Below, in pieces: positions 1 to 6,659 of a stretch of 8,150 nucleotides of DNA. The notes beneath the pieces were generated by a model. That model was not told the DNA's origin. It did no database searches and saw only the letters and a program-made list of their open reading frames with translations. The translations under genes were made by a program, and so were the position numbers. Numbering within the stretch: position 1 is the first letter of the stretch; every line of letters begins with the position of its first letter. The stretch is from positions 1 through 8,150 of the forward strand of contig DAOTXN010000008.1 in assembly GCA_034435435.1 (NCBI GenBank). The letters run 5' to 3'. This stretch comes from DAOTXN01 sp034435435. Its GTDB lineage: Bacteria; Chloroflexota; Anaerolineae; S140-20.

Positions 1-38
1 AGCCCAAATGCGTAAAAGCGGCAAACCCAAAGCCATTC

Positions 39-105
39 GACAGGATTCACAAGATTCACAGGATGGAATTCGTGGAAAAATCCTGTAAATCCTGTAAATC
101 TTGTC
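39..105. repeat. Inverted repeat made of 9-bp subrepeats
   Basis: Two 26-nt arms (39-64 and 80-105) are inverted copies matching at 22 of 26 positions, and all four differences are transitions. The loop is 15 nt (65-79). Each arm is itself about three copies of a 9-bp unit of the type ACAGGATTY. A transcript of either strand would fold into a long stem. Similar AGGATT/AATCCT palindromes are, from memory, common between genes in unrelated bacteria, so this is probably a dispersed repeat rather than a gene-specific site. No gene was found in 1-164. Confidence 0.75.
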
Positions 106-164
106 CAAAGAGCTATCAGGGTGAGCAGTTACCTCATCATTATATCCAGGTTAAGGCGGGCTGT

Positions 165-281
165 CTAGCAGCCTGTCGGAGAACCCTGAAATATAGAGCC
201 TTGCGCCCGTTTTTTGCTCGTTTTGCGCCCATTTTGGACGCCCACCAGGGGCTAAATGACATCTCTCCGACAGACTGCTAG
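165..281. mobile_element. MITE-like element with 18-bp terminal inverted repeats
   Basis: The ends CTAGCAGCCTGTCGGAGA (165-182) and TCTCCGACAGACTGCTAG (264-281) are inverted repeats matching at 17 of 18 positions, and they enclose 81 bp with no credible coding frame. Both ends carry CTAG. If the central TA is the target duplication, this fits the TA-in-CTAG target preference known for IS630/Tc1-mariner transposons, which makes a non-autonomous derivative of such an element the likeliest reading. Inside there is a near-duplicate of TTGCGCCCRTTTT (201-213 and 223-235). The element ends 10 bp before the -35 box of the downstream promoter. A non-mobile palindromic repeat is the alternative. Confidence 0.55.
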
Positions 282-291
282 CATTTCAGAC

Positions 292-320
292 TTGACAATT
301 GCGTTTTTTGCGGGTAATAT
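292..320 (+). promoter_or_regulatory. Sigma70-type promoter for arsR-like gene and ino1
   Basis: A perfect TTGACA (292-297) is separated by exactly 17 bp from TAATAT (315-320), one mismatch from TATAAT. The predicted start point is near 327, giving a leader of about 70 nt before the regulator gene. This is the strongest promoter match in the window. The next gene, ino1, follows after only 14 bp, so the promoter probably drives both. Confidence 0.75.
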
Positions 321-322
321 AT

Positions 323-352
323 AAGCGTTTGTTTATGAAGCGATTATTTATG
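323..352 (+). promoter_or_regulatory. Tandem 15-bp direct repeat over the start point, candidate operator
   Basis: AAGCGTTTGTTTATG (323-337) and AAGCGATTATTTATG (338-352) abut directly and match at 13 of 15 positions. They begin just after the -10 box and cover the expected transcription start and early leader, which is where a repressor would block initiation. The first gene encodes an ArsR-like repressor, so autoregulation and co-control of ino1 is a reasonable inference. ArsR proteins usually bind inverted repeats, so direct-repeat geometry is atypical. Confidence 0.4.
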
Positions 353-398
353 GATTGTGAGACCTCGCCGGATGGAGCACGAGCCGACACTTTAAACG

Positions 399-710
399 AT
401 GGACGAAAAAAACCTGCGCGATCTGACCCGCTTTTTTTACGCTCTCAAGGAGGTCTGGCGACTGCACCTGCTCCAGGCCCTGGCCGAGGCCGACGAGCTG
501 ACCGTGTCTGAAATGGCCGAGCGCCTGCACATCAGCCAGCCGCTCGTTTCGTGGCATTTGCGCCGCCTGCGCCAGGCCAAAGTCGTTACCGTGCGCCGCG
601 AAGGACGCGAGAGTTTCTATGCTCTCAACCGTGAGCAGATAACCGCCTATCAATCAAATTTTTGCGATCTGTTGCGTCTTGAGACGCCGGAATCCGCATC
701 AAAATTCTAA
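399..710 (+). CDS. ArsR-family winged-helix transcriptional regulator
   Basis: This 103-residue protein has the size and layout of an ArsR/SmtB regulator. Helices lie at about 3-30, the helix-turn-helix at about 34-58 (SEMAERLHISQPLVSWHLRRL), and the beta-wing at about 62-76 (VVTVRREGRESFYAL). The classical metal-binding ELCVCDL box is replaced by ELTVSEM, and the only cysteine is Cys89 near the C-terminus, so it is unlikely to sense metals by the usual alpha-3 site. An in-frame TAA at 393-395 excludes an earlier start, and ATG 399 has only a weak ribosome-binding site. It is 14 bp from ino1 and likely co-transcribed with it, which suggests it controls inositol or membrane-lipid synthesis. 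The ligand is unknown. Family assignment is firm; the target is inference. Confidence 0.85.
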   Translation: MDEKNLRDLTRFFYALKEVWRLHLLQALAEADELTVSEMAERLHISQPLVSWHLRRLRQAKVVTVRREGRESFYALNREQITAYQSNFCDLLRLETPESASKF

Positions 711-724
711 AACAGGAGTTCGAG

Positions 725-1846
725 ATGTCCAAAAACAAAGTTCGTGTGGCCATTATCGGGATCGGTAACTGCGCATCGGCGCTCGTGCAGGGGGTGCAGT
801 TTTATAAGGGCGCCCCCGATGACGCCTTTGTGCCAGGGCTGATGCATTCGCGCCTGGGGGGCTATCACATCAGCGACATCGAATTTACCGCCGGGTTCGA
901 CATTGATGTGGAAAAGGTCGGCAAAGACCTATCGCAGGCCATTTTCTCCGGGCCGAACAACACCGCCAAATTCACCGATGTGCCTTTCCTCGATGTGCCG
1001 GTTTACCGGGGCATGACCCACGACGGGCTGGGCAAGTATCTCAAGCAGGTCATCAAACCGGCCCCCGGTTCGACCGATGACATCCTCGGCATTCTCAAGG
1101 ACACCCACACCGACGTGGTGATCAACTTTTTGCCGGTGGGCAGCGAGATGGCGACCAAATGGTACGTGGAGCAAATCCTGGACGCGGGCTGCGGCTTTGT
1201 GAACGGCATTCCCGTCTTTATCGCCCGCGAGCGTTACTGGCAACGCCGTTTCCAGGAGCGCGGCCTGCCCGTTATCGGCGATGACGTCAAGAGCCAGGTC
1301 GGCGCGACCATTTTGCACCGCGTCCTGACCCGCCTGTTCCAGGACCGGGGCGTGCGCATCGAGCGCACCTATCAGCTCAACTTTGGCGGCAACATGGACT
1401 TTTACAACATGCTGGAGCGCGAGCGGCTGGAGAGCAAGAAAATCTCCAAGACTTCGGCGGTCACCAGCCAGATCGAGTACGACCTGGGAGCCAAGAACGT
1501 GCATGTCGGTCCCAGCGACTATGTGCCCTGGCTGGAAGACCGCAAGTGGTGCCACATCCGCATGGAGGGCACGACCTTTGGCGAATTGCCGCTCAACGTG
1601 GAGCTCAAGCTGGAAGTGGTGGACTCGCCCAACTCGGCCGGCGTGATGATTGACGCCGTGCGCTGTTGCAAGCTGGCCCTGGACCGCGGCCTGAGTGGGG
1701 CCATCGTTGCTCCTTCGGCTTATTTTATGAAATCGCCGCCGGTGCAATACACCGACGACGAAGCGCGCCGGCTCGTCGAACAGTTCATCGCGGGTGAAGA
1801 AACGGCGAGCGAGCAGTTGGCCGGGGCGCTGGCCAAAGCCAATTGA
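725..1846 (+). CDS. ino1: Inositol-3-phosphate synthase (Ino1)
   Basis: This enzyme converts D-glucose 6-phosphate to 1L-myo-inositol 1-phosphate using tightly bound NAD+, the first committed step of inositol synthesis in the cytoplasm. The 373-residue length matches the short prokaryotic (mycobacterial-type) form rather than the roughly 530-residue eukaryotic form. Visible family motifs are the Rossmann GIGN (12-15), VINFLPVGSE (132-141), FVNGIPVFIA (158-167), GDDVKSQVGAT (185-195), QLNFGGNMDF (217-226) and SKKISKT (237-243). The last three carry the conserved lysines and asparagines of the active site. ATG 725 is preceded by AGGAG at 714-718 with a 6-nt spacer. It follows the ArsR-like gene closely and supplies the headgroup precursor for the lipid genes downstream. 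Confidence 0.96.
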   Translation: MSKNKVRVAIIGIGNCASALVQGVQFYKGAPDDAFVPGLMHSRLGGYHISDIEFTAGFDIDVEKVGKDLSQAIFSGPNNTAKFTDVPFLDVPVYRGMTHDGLGKYLKQVIKPAPGSTDDILGILKDTHTDVVINFLPVGSEMATKWYVEQILDAGCGFVNGIPVFIARERYWQRRFQERGLPVIGDDVKSQVGATILHRVLTRLFQDRGVRIERTYQLNFGGNMDFYNMLERERLESKKISKTSAVTSQIEYDLGAKNVHVGPSDYVPWLEDRKWCHIRMEGTTFGELPLNVELKLEVVDSPNSAGVMIDAVRCCKLALDRGLSGAIVAPSAYFMKSPPVQYTDDEARRLVEQFIAGEETASEQLAGALAKAN

Positions 1847-1883
1847 TCTTGTTGAGCCGGTCGCCAGTAATCGTTCAGGGGGC

Positions 1884-1977
1884 GTCATTGCGAGGAGCGA
1901 AGCGACGAAGCAATCTCCCGTTTCGTGGCTAGCGTAGACGGGAGATTGCTTCGCCCCCTTCAGGGGCTTGCAATGAC
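1884..1977. repeat. Dispersed-type palindrome between ino1 and the acyltransferase gene
   Basis: Two arms (1884-1920 and 1939-1977) are imperfect inverted copies. The outer GTCATTGC/GCAATGAC and the inner CGAAGCAATCTCCCG/CGGGAGATTGCTTCG pair perfectly, while the middle parts differ. The right arm contains its own small hairpin, GCCCC-CTTCA-GGGGC. The loop is 18 nt. The GTCATTGCGAG...GAAGCAATCTC pattern is, from memory, a widespread intergenic repeat in many bacterial phyla. It fills much of the 222-bp gap after ino1 and could act as a transcript-end or mRNA-stabilising hairpin, but no U-tract follows. The rest of the gap shows no clear promoter. Confidence 0.7.
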
Positions 1978-2043
1978 AGGATCGGAGGCGATTCTTGATC
2001 TATTCCGGCTACCCTCCGAACGGTTACGGTTGTCAGTCAATGA

Positions 2044-2060
2044 CCAGGCGACCGGCCTGG
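2044..2060 (+). other. Small hairpin just upstream of the acyltransferase start
   Basis: CCAGGC (2044-2049) and GCCTGG (2055-2060) form a perfect 6-bp stem with a 5-nt loop, ending 8 nt before ATG 2069. It lies where the ribosome-binding site should be, and no good purine-rich site is visible there. It could limit translation of the three-gene set, or be chance in GC-rich DNA. Confidence 0.25.
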
Positions 2061-2068
2061 CGTGAGCC

Positions 2069-2959
2069 ATGTTATTCTACCTTATCTTGCGCCTGGCGAC
2101 TTTTTTAGCGCGCCGCCTGCCGGAGCGCTGGGGTTATGCCCTGGCCCGCTGGTTGGGCCGGATCGTGTACCGTGTGTCGCCGCTGGCCAGGGCCGGGCGC
2201 GACAATTTTCGGCGCGTACTGGGACCCGACGCCGACCCCAAGCGCGTTTCTGATCTGACACGGCGCGCCTTTCAGCACCGTCTGCTCAACCTCTACGACA
2301 TGCTGCGCATGTCGTCGCTGCCGCTGGAAGAGATCAGTCGGCGGGCTACTTTTGAGGGCCTGGAACACATTGATCACCTGTTAGAAAACAAGCGGGGGAT
2401 GTTGGTTACTTCTGGGCACGTCGGGCCGATGGAGTTTATGATCCAATCGGTGGTCGTATTGGGCTATCCCTTTATCGGCATCACCGAACACTTGCAGCCC
2501 GAACGCCTGCACCGCTTTGTGATGGGGCTGCGCACAGCGCACGGACTCGACCTCATCTCGACCCAGGGCGCGCTGCTGGAGGTGTACCGGCGTTTGAAAA
2601 AAGGCGACATTCTCCTGTCGGCGGTTGACCGCGACTCGACCGGCACGGGGATGATGGTCGAATTTTTTGGCGCTCCGGCGTGGATGCCCGATGGCTATGC
2701 TCGCCTGGCCGTGCGGGCCAACGCGCCGGTCATTTTTGGCTTTTGCCACCGGACCGACGACGGCGCGATCCACAACAAGTTATTCGCTCCGCTTTATCCC
2801 GACCCGGGCCTCGAAAAAGAAGCCGCCGTCGCCGACCTCGTCCAGCGCACCGTGCACCTGCTAGAAGAAGTCATCCGCCAGCACCCCGAGGAGTGGCATT
2901 TGAGCACGCCCGTTTGGCAAATCGCGCAGCAAAAGCTGGCCGAAGGAGCGCGCGCGTGA
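2069..2959 (+). CDS. LpxL/HtrB-type lysophospholipid acyltransferase, PatA-like
   Basis: This 296-residue protein belongs to the LpxL/HtrB acyltransferase family, which moves fatty acyl chains from a thioester donor to a glycolipid at the inner face of the membrane. A hydrophobic, basic N-terminus (about 2-37) suits peripheral membrane contact. The family HX4(D/E) motif is seen as H117-VGPM-E122, followed by DRDS (187-190), VEFFG (197-201), LAVRANAPVIFGF (213-225) and HPEEWH (272-277). Glu198 in VEFFG may match the second catalytic acid of mycobacterial PatA (inference). An in-frame TGA at 2063-2065 fixes ATG 2069 as the earliest start. It overlaps the next gene by 4 nt. Between ino1, a PimA-like enzyme and a CDP-alcohol transferase, acylation of a phosphatidylinositol mannoside is likelier than lipid A synthesis. 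Confidence 0.88.
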   Translation: MLFYLILRLATFLARRLPERWGYALARWLGRIVYRVSPLARAGRDNFRRVLGPDADPKRVSDLTRRAFQHRLLNLYDMLRMSSLPLEEISRRATFEGLEHIDHLLENKRGMLVTSGHVGPMEFMIQSVVVLGYPFIGITEHLQPERLHRFVMGLRTAHGLDLISTQGALLEVYRRLKKGDILLSAVDRDSTGTGMMVEFFGAPAWMPDGYARLAVRANAPVIFGFCHRTDDGAIHNKLFAPLYPDPGLEKEAAVADLVQRTVHLLEEVIRQHPEEWHLSTPVWQIAQQKLAEGARA

Positions 2960-4089
2960 AGATCGCGCTGGTTTCGCCTTACGATTTCGTGCATCCGGGC
3001 GGCGTCAACAACCACGTGGCCCACCTGGCGGCCGAGTTCCGGCGGCTGGGACACGACGTGACGGTGGTCGCGCCCGTGGCCCGCGACCGAGAGGCGCCCG
3101 AGGGCGTGCGGCCGGTGTCGCGCAGCATCACGGCGGTCAAATCGGGCGGCTCTAACTCACGGGTGTGTCTCTCGCCGCGCGTGGCGGGGCGCGTCAAGAC
3201 GCTGCTGGAAACCGAACGCTTTGACGTCGTCCACCTGCACAACCCGCTGACCCCGCTTGTGAGTGTGGATTTTTTGCGCCGGCGAGACGCCGCGCCCGAT
3301 ACAGCATTCATCGCCACTTTTCACGAGTACCGCGCCGACAAAAATCCGCTGTTTACTCTCGGCGGGCCGTTCATTCAGCGCTGGCTGGGGCGGTTGGACG
3401 GGCGCATCGCCGTGTCGGAAGCCGCGCGGGACTTTAACGCGACCTATTTTCCCGCCGAGTATGCCATCATTCCCAACGGCATTGACGTGGCTCGTTTTGA
3501 CGCTCAACCCTTCCCTCGTTACCGGGACGGGCGGCCCACTGTGTTGTTTGTGGGACGGCTGGAATATCGCAAAGGCTTCGAGTATCTGCTGCAGGCGTGG
3601 CCGCAAGTGCGCGAGGCCGCGCCCAACGCCCGGCTGCTGGTGGTGGGAGCATTTGACCGCCGCCACAAGCGGCCCTACGTGCTGTACGCCCGCGAGCACG
3701 GCGTGCGGGGAGTGCGTTTCGTCGGTCCGGCCTCCGAGAGCGACCTGCCGCGCTATTACCGCAGCGCCGACGTTTTCTGCGCCCCGTCGGCCGGTTTCGA
3801 GAGTTTCGGCATCGTGTTGTTGGAGGCAATGGCGGCGGGCGTGCCGGTGGTGGCCTCTGACATCGTGGGTTATCGCACCGTGTTGGACGACGACGTGCAG
3901 GGAATGCTGACGCCGCCGCGCCAGCCGGAAAAACTGGCCCAGGCCATCGTCGGCTTGCTGCAAGACCCTACCCGGCGCGAACGGATGGGGCGGGCCGGCC
4001 AGGCCAAGGTCGGCGCTTACGCCTGGTCGCGGGTGGCGGGCCAGATATTGGATTTTTATCGCCAGGTGATCGCGAGAAGGGAGACGTAA
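2956..4089 (+). CDS. GT4 glycosyltransferase, PimA-like (phosphatidylinositol mannosyltransferase)
   Basis: This 377-residue GT-B enzyme of family GT4 probably transfers mannose from GDP-mannose to the inositol of phosphatidylinositol on the cytoplasmic side. The GTG start at 2956 is preferred because AAGGAG (2943-2948) lies 7 nt upstream and the family N-terminus MKIALVSPYDF begins there; the open frame extends upstream but without family similarity. Motifs are the glycine loop PGGVNNHV (14-21), DVVHLHNP (90-97), IIPNGID (171-177), FVGRLEYRKG (198-207, Arg201 and Lys206 expected to contact the donor phosphates) and the EX7E pair Glu282/Glu290 in FESFGIVLLEAMAAGVPVVA. The last stretch closely resembles PimA. 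It overlaps its upstream neighbour by 4 nt and its downstream neighbour by 1 nt. GT4 family is firm; mannose and PI specificity is inferred from context. Confidence 0.88.
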   Translation: MKIALVSPYDFVHPGGVNNHVAHLAAEFRRLGHDVTVVAPVARDREAPEGVRPVSRSITAVKSGGSNSRVCLSPRVAGRVKTLLETERFDVVHLHNPLTPLVSVDFLRRRDAAPDTAFIATFHEYRADKNPLFTLGGPFIQRWLGRLDGRIAVSEAARDFNATYFPAEYAIIPNGIDVARFDAQPFPRYRDGRPTVLFVGRLEYRKGFEYLLQAWPQVREAAPNARLLVVGAFDRRHKRPYVLYAREHGVRGVRFVGPASESDLPRYYRSADVFCAPSAGFESFGIVLLEAMAAGVPVVASDIVGYRTVLDDDVQGMLTPPRQPEKLAQAIVGLLQDPTRRERMGRAGQAKVGAYAWSRVAGQILDFYRQVIARRET

Positions 4090-4706
4090 TGACCCCCGCT
4101 TCGAATAGCTCATCTAAGCCGCGCCGCTTTTCCCACGACTGGATCCGGCTCAAGAGCCGCGCCTTTCTGGAACCCATCGCCCGCGTTCTGGGCCGGCTGC
4201 GCCTGACTCCCAATGCGCTCACCGTGATTGGGCTTTTGCTCAACGTGGGGGTGGCTGTGATACTGGCCCAAGGCGGCATTCAGATTGGCGGGGGGCTGGT
4301 GATGCTTTCGATGGGCTTTGACGCCCTGGACGGCACGTTGGCCCGGTTGACCAATCGCCAGTCGAAATTCGGCGCGTTCTTTGATTCGACGCTCGACCGT
4401 TATTCCGAGGCCGTCGTCTATGGCGGTTTGTTGTATCACTTTTGGGAGCAGGGCGCGCAGAGCGCGGCGTTTCTGGTCTACGCCGCCATCATCGGCTCGC
4501 TGATGGTGAGCTATGCCCGCGCCCGGGCCGAGGGCCTGGGGCTGGAGTGCAAAGTGGGCCTGGCGACGCGGGTGGAGCGCGTGCTCATCCTGGCCATCGG
4601 TTTGATGTTGAACCGCCCGGCCTGGGGGCTGGCGTTGGTGGCGCTGTTGGCGAACCTGACCGCCGTGCAGCGCATCGTGCACGTGTGGCGAATGACACAG
4701 AGTTGA
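4089..4706 (+). CDS. pgsA: CDP-alcohol phosphatidyltransferase, likely PI-phosphate synthase
   Basis: This 205-residue integral membrane enzyme displaces CMP from CDP-diacylglycerol with an alcohol phosphate. With ino1 and a PimA-like gene nearby, inositol phosphate is the likely acceptor, giving phosphatidylinositol phosphate. The metal-binding signature DGX2ARX8GX3DX3D is complete: Asp78, Asp81-Gly82, Ala85-Arg86, Gly95, Asp99 and Asp103. Hydrophobic helices flank it (about 43-61, 65-77, 107-119, 125-142, 162-174, 176-192). The SYARARAEGLG stretch (141-151) followed by RVERV resembles mycobacterial PI-phosphate synthase. ATG 4089 overlaps the previous stop (TAATG) with AAGGGAG at 4077-4083, implying translational coupling. 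A phosphatidylglycerophosphate synthase is less likely given the neighbours. No phosphatase to finish PI is in the window. Confidence 0.87.
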   Translation: MTPASNSSSKPRRFSHDWIRLKSRAFLEPIARVLGRLRLTPNALTVIGLLLNVGVAVILAQGGIQIGGGLVMLSMGFDALDGTLARLTNRQSKFGAFFDSTLDRYSEAVVYGGLLYHFWEQGAQSAAFLVYAAIIGSLMVSYARARAEGLGLECKVGLATRVERVLILAIGLMLNRPAWGLALVALLANLTAVQRIVHVWRMTQS

Positions 4707-4715
4707 GAAAACCAA

Positions 4716-4742
4716 GACGCACCGACTGCAAGTCAGGGCGTC
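4716..4742 (+). terminator. Weak hairpin after the lipid cluster
   Basis: GACGC (4716-4720) pairs with GCGTC (4738-4742), and inside it GACT pairs with AGTC around a GCA loop, 9 nt after the pgsA stop. There is no U-tract, so intrinsic termination would be weak. The position between convergent operons makes an ending role plausible. Confidence 0.35.
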
Positions 4743-4797
4743 CCCAATTCCGCACACACCGTGTAGGACCGGCGTGCCGGGATGATCGGCGTTGGGG
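4742..4797. repeat. Nested inverted repeat between convergent operons
   Basis: CCCCAA (4742-4747) pairs with TTGGGG (4792-4797), then CCG with CGG after a 2x2 internal loop, and a separate perfect hairpin CCGGC-GT-GCCGG lies inside (4769-4780). The structure is nearly symmetric and could serve transcripts from both directions, from pgsA and from the kinase gene. The 108-bp gap holds nothing else. Confidence 0.35.
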
Positions 4798-4814
4798 CAG
4801 GGCTGCGATGTTCG

Positions 4815-6659
4815 TCATTCGTCTCCGGCTGCCAACGGCAGCGTCAGGGTAAAGGTTGTCCCTTGCCCCTCCTCGCTGCGCACCTGGAGAGTGCCGTCGT
4901 AGCGTTCGACCAGGTCTTTGACGATGGATAGCCCCAGCCCGGTGCCGGTCTCTTGCATCGCTTTGGCGTTTTTGGCCCGGAAAAATTCCTCGAACAAGTG
5001 CGGGAGCGCGTCGGCCGGGATGCCGATGCCGGTGTCGGAGACGACGATGCGGGCCGAGCCATCAGCCCGCTCCAGGCGCACGTTGACCTGGCCTGTGTGG
5101 GTGTACTTGATGGCATTGCTGACCAGGTTGTTCAAAATGCGGTCGAGCTCGGCCCGGTCACCCCACACCTCCAGCGTTTCAGCAGAACACTCGCAGTGCA
5201 GGATCAATCCCTTGTCATGGGCCGATGGCTCGTAGCGCGTGTGTACTTCACGCAGCACGTCGGTCAGCGAGACCAGGCCGCGTTCGGCGCTGGCCAACAC
5301 GTCGGCCTTGCCGGCGGCCAGGTCGAGCAGGTCGTCAATCAGCGTTTGCAGGAATTTGAGGCGCTTGTGAGCGCGGTCCACCAGCTCGGCCTGTTTTTCG
5401 TTCAAAGCGCCCACGTAGCCCCGATCGAGCACGGTGAGCAGGCTGATGGTCACCTGCACCGGCGAGCGCAGCTCGTGAGTGACTATGCGCACAAATTGGG
5501 ACTTGTTTCTGTCCAGGTCCTCGAGCACCTGGTAAGACTGGGCGTTCTCAATGGCCACGACGCCCTGAGCGGCGATGGCGGTGAGAAAAGCTGCGTCGTC
5601 CTCGGTAAAGTGATAGGCGGTGCCGCCGTAAGCTCGCAGCACGCCGATGGGGCCACGTTTGCCGATCAGCGGGGCGCTGAGGATGGAGCGGATGCCCTCG
5701 GCGGCGGCTTTGTCGGGGTGGCGCATGCGTGGGTCGTGGACGGCGTCGGGGACGAGCACCGTTTTGCCGGACAGAGCTTCCTGGTCGATGCGGGCGCGGG
5801 CCATTTCGATGGGGGCTTTATCCAAATAGCTTTCACTCAAGCCAAAAGAGCCGGCTACCTCCAGGTGGCTGCCGGTTTTGTCCAGCAGTCGAATGACGGC
5901 TCCCTTGCAACCCAAGGCCCGGGTGGTGGCCTCGGCCAGCCGGTCCAACACCTGGGGCAGGTCGAGGGTAGAGGTGGCGGCCTGCACGCTCTGATACAGG
6001 CCGGTCAGCTCGTCTTCACGCCGGCGCAATCGGCGCGAGATGGACATTGACAGATAGGCCATCACATAGACGGCGCTGGTAAAGAAAAAAAGCACGCCCG
6101 CGATGTAGGTGGCGTCGTTGTAACGCGGCGGTTCGAGCAGGTAAAAGTGGGACCACAGGTCGTTATATTCCAGGTACGCGACACTGCTAACCATGAGGGG
6201 CGCCAAAGCCACGTAGAGAAAGCCCCGGTCGTGAGGGAGCAGCATGGAGGCGATGGTAATGTGAAACAGGAAGAAAATAAGGGCCGGACTCTCGACGCCG
6301 CCGGTGTAATGAATCAGCAGGGTCATGGCGACCCAGTCCAACGCAATCTGGAAGCGGGCGAACCATTGATAGGTCATGCGGGGGCGGGTCGGGTTGGAGA
6401 CGAGCCATCGCTGCATCAACCAGAGCAGCGCGTTGTACGCCAGCAGCCGCACGCCGAGATAATACAGGGGACCGGCGGGAACGTCGAGGTTGAGGGGAGC
6501 GGCGGCGACCCAGGTCGCCAACAACATGCCCAGCCCGGCCAGCCAACGTAGATTGACCAGCCAGGAGAGGCTGCTGACCAGTTCTTGTTCAGACAGCGCA
6601 TTGCTCTGACGAGAACCCGATGCCAAGGATGTGCCCCCAAATAGATAAAGACATTGCAT
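4815..6659 (-). CDS. Membrane sensor histidine kinase with GAF domain
   Basis: This 614-residue sensor kinase autophosphorylates on histidine and would pass the phosphate to the receiver encoded just upstream. About six membrane segments fill residues 30-205 with short loops, so sensing is probably within the membrane or by the cytosolic GAF domain (about 225-375). HisKA follows with the H-box VTHELRSP (phospho-acceptor His395). The ATPase domain has the N-box NNLVSNAIKYT (510-520), G1 DTGIGIP (542-548), F-box FEEFF (556-560) and G2 GTGLGLS (572-578). All catalytic motifs are intact. ATG 6659 lies in a hairpin with a poor ribosome-binding site. TTG at 6626 (residue 12), with GGGGG 7 nt upstream, is a credible alternative start. 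It is 40 bp downstream of the receiver gene, so the two are probably one operon. The signal sensed cannot be told. Confidence 0.93.
   Translation of the reverse strand: MQCLYLFGGTSLASGSRQSNALSEQELVSSLSWLVNLRWLAGLGMLLATWVAAAPLNLDVPAGPLYYLGVRLLAYNALLWLMQRWLVSNPTRPRMTYQWFARFQIALDWVAMTLLIHYTGGVESPALIFFLFHITIASMLLPHDRGFLYVALAPLMVSSVAYLEYNDLWSHFYLLEPPRYNDATYIAGVLFFFTSAVYVMAYLSMSISRRLRRREDELTGLYQSVQAATSTLDLPQVLDRLAEATTRALGCKGAVIRLLDKTGSHLEVAGSFGLSESYLDKAPIEMARARIDQEALSGKTVLVPDAVHDPRMRHPDKAAAEGIRSILSAPLIGKRGPIGVLRAYGGTAYHFTEDDAAFLTAIAAQGVVAIENAQSYQVLEDLDRNKSQFVRIVTHELRSPVQVTISLLTVLDRGYVGALNEKQAELVDRAHKRLKFLQTLIDDLLDLAAGKADVLASAERGLVSLTDVLREVHTRYEPSAHDKGLILHCECSAETLEVWGDRAELDRILNNLVSNAIKYTHTGQVNVRLERADGSARIVVSDTGIGIPADALPHLFEEFFRAKNAKAMQETGTGLGLSIVKDLVERYDGTLQVRSEEGQGTTFTLTLPLAAGDE

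Noticed and set aside
63..281. 72-codon open frame in the 5' region
   Set aside because: It spans the inverted repeat and the MITE-like element, and has no conserved features.
929..1888. Long open frame opposite ino1
   Set aside because: It is a product of GC-rich codon bias opposite a fully conserved Ino1. The translated protein is rich in His, Gly, Val and Ala with no motif.
2062..2253. GTG-started frame overlapping the acyltransferase start
   Set aside because: It is in a different frame, ends early and lacks family similarity.
2680..2955. Upstream in-frame extension of the glycosyltransferase
   Set aside because: It would lie inside the acyltransferase gene and encode an Arg/Pro-rich stretch without similarity. 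The GTG at 2956 has an excellent ribosome-binding site and the family N-terminus.
3157..4757. Open frames opposite the glycosyltransferase and pgsA genes
   Set aside because: Both are mirror frames of well-supported genes, with no ribosome-binding site or recognisable domain.
4953..6050. 365-codon open frame opposite the kinase
   Set aside because: The minus-strand frame has every kinase motif intact, and the opposite product is low in family-like features.
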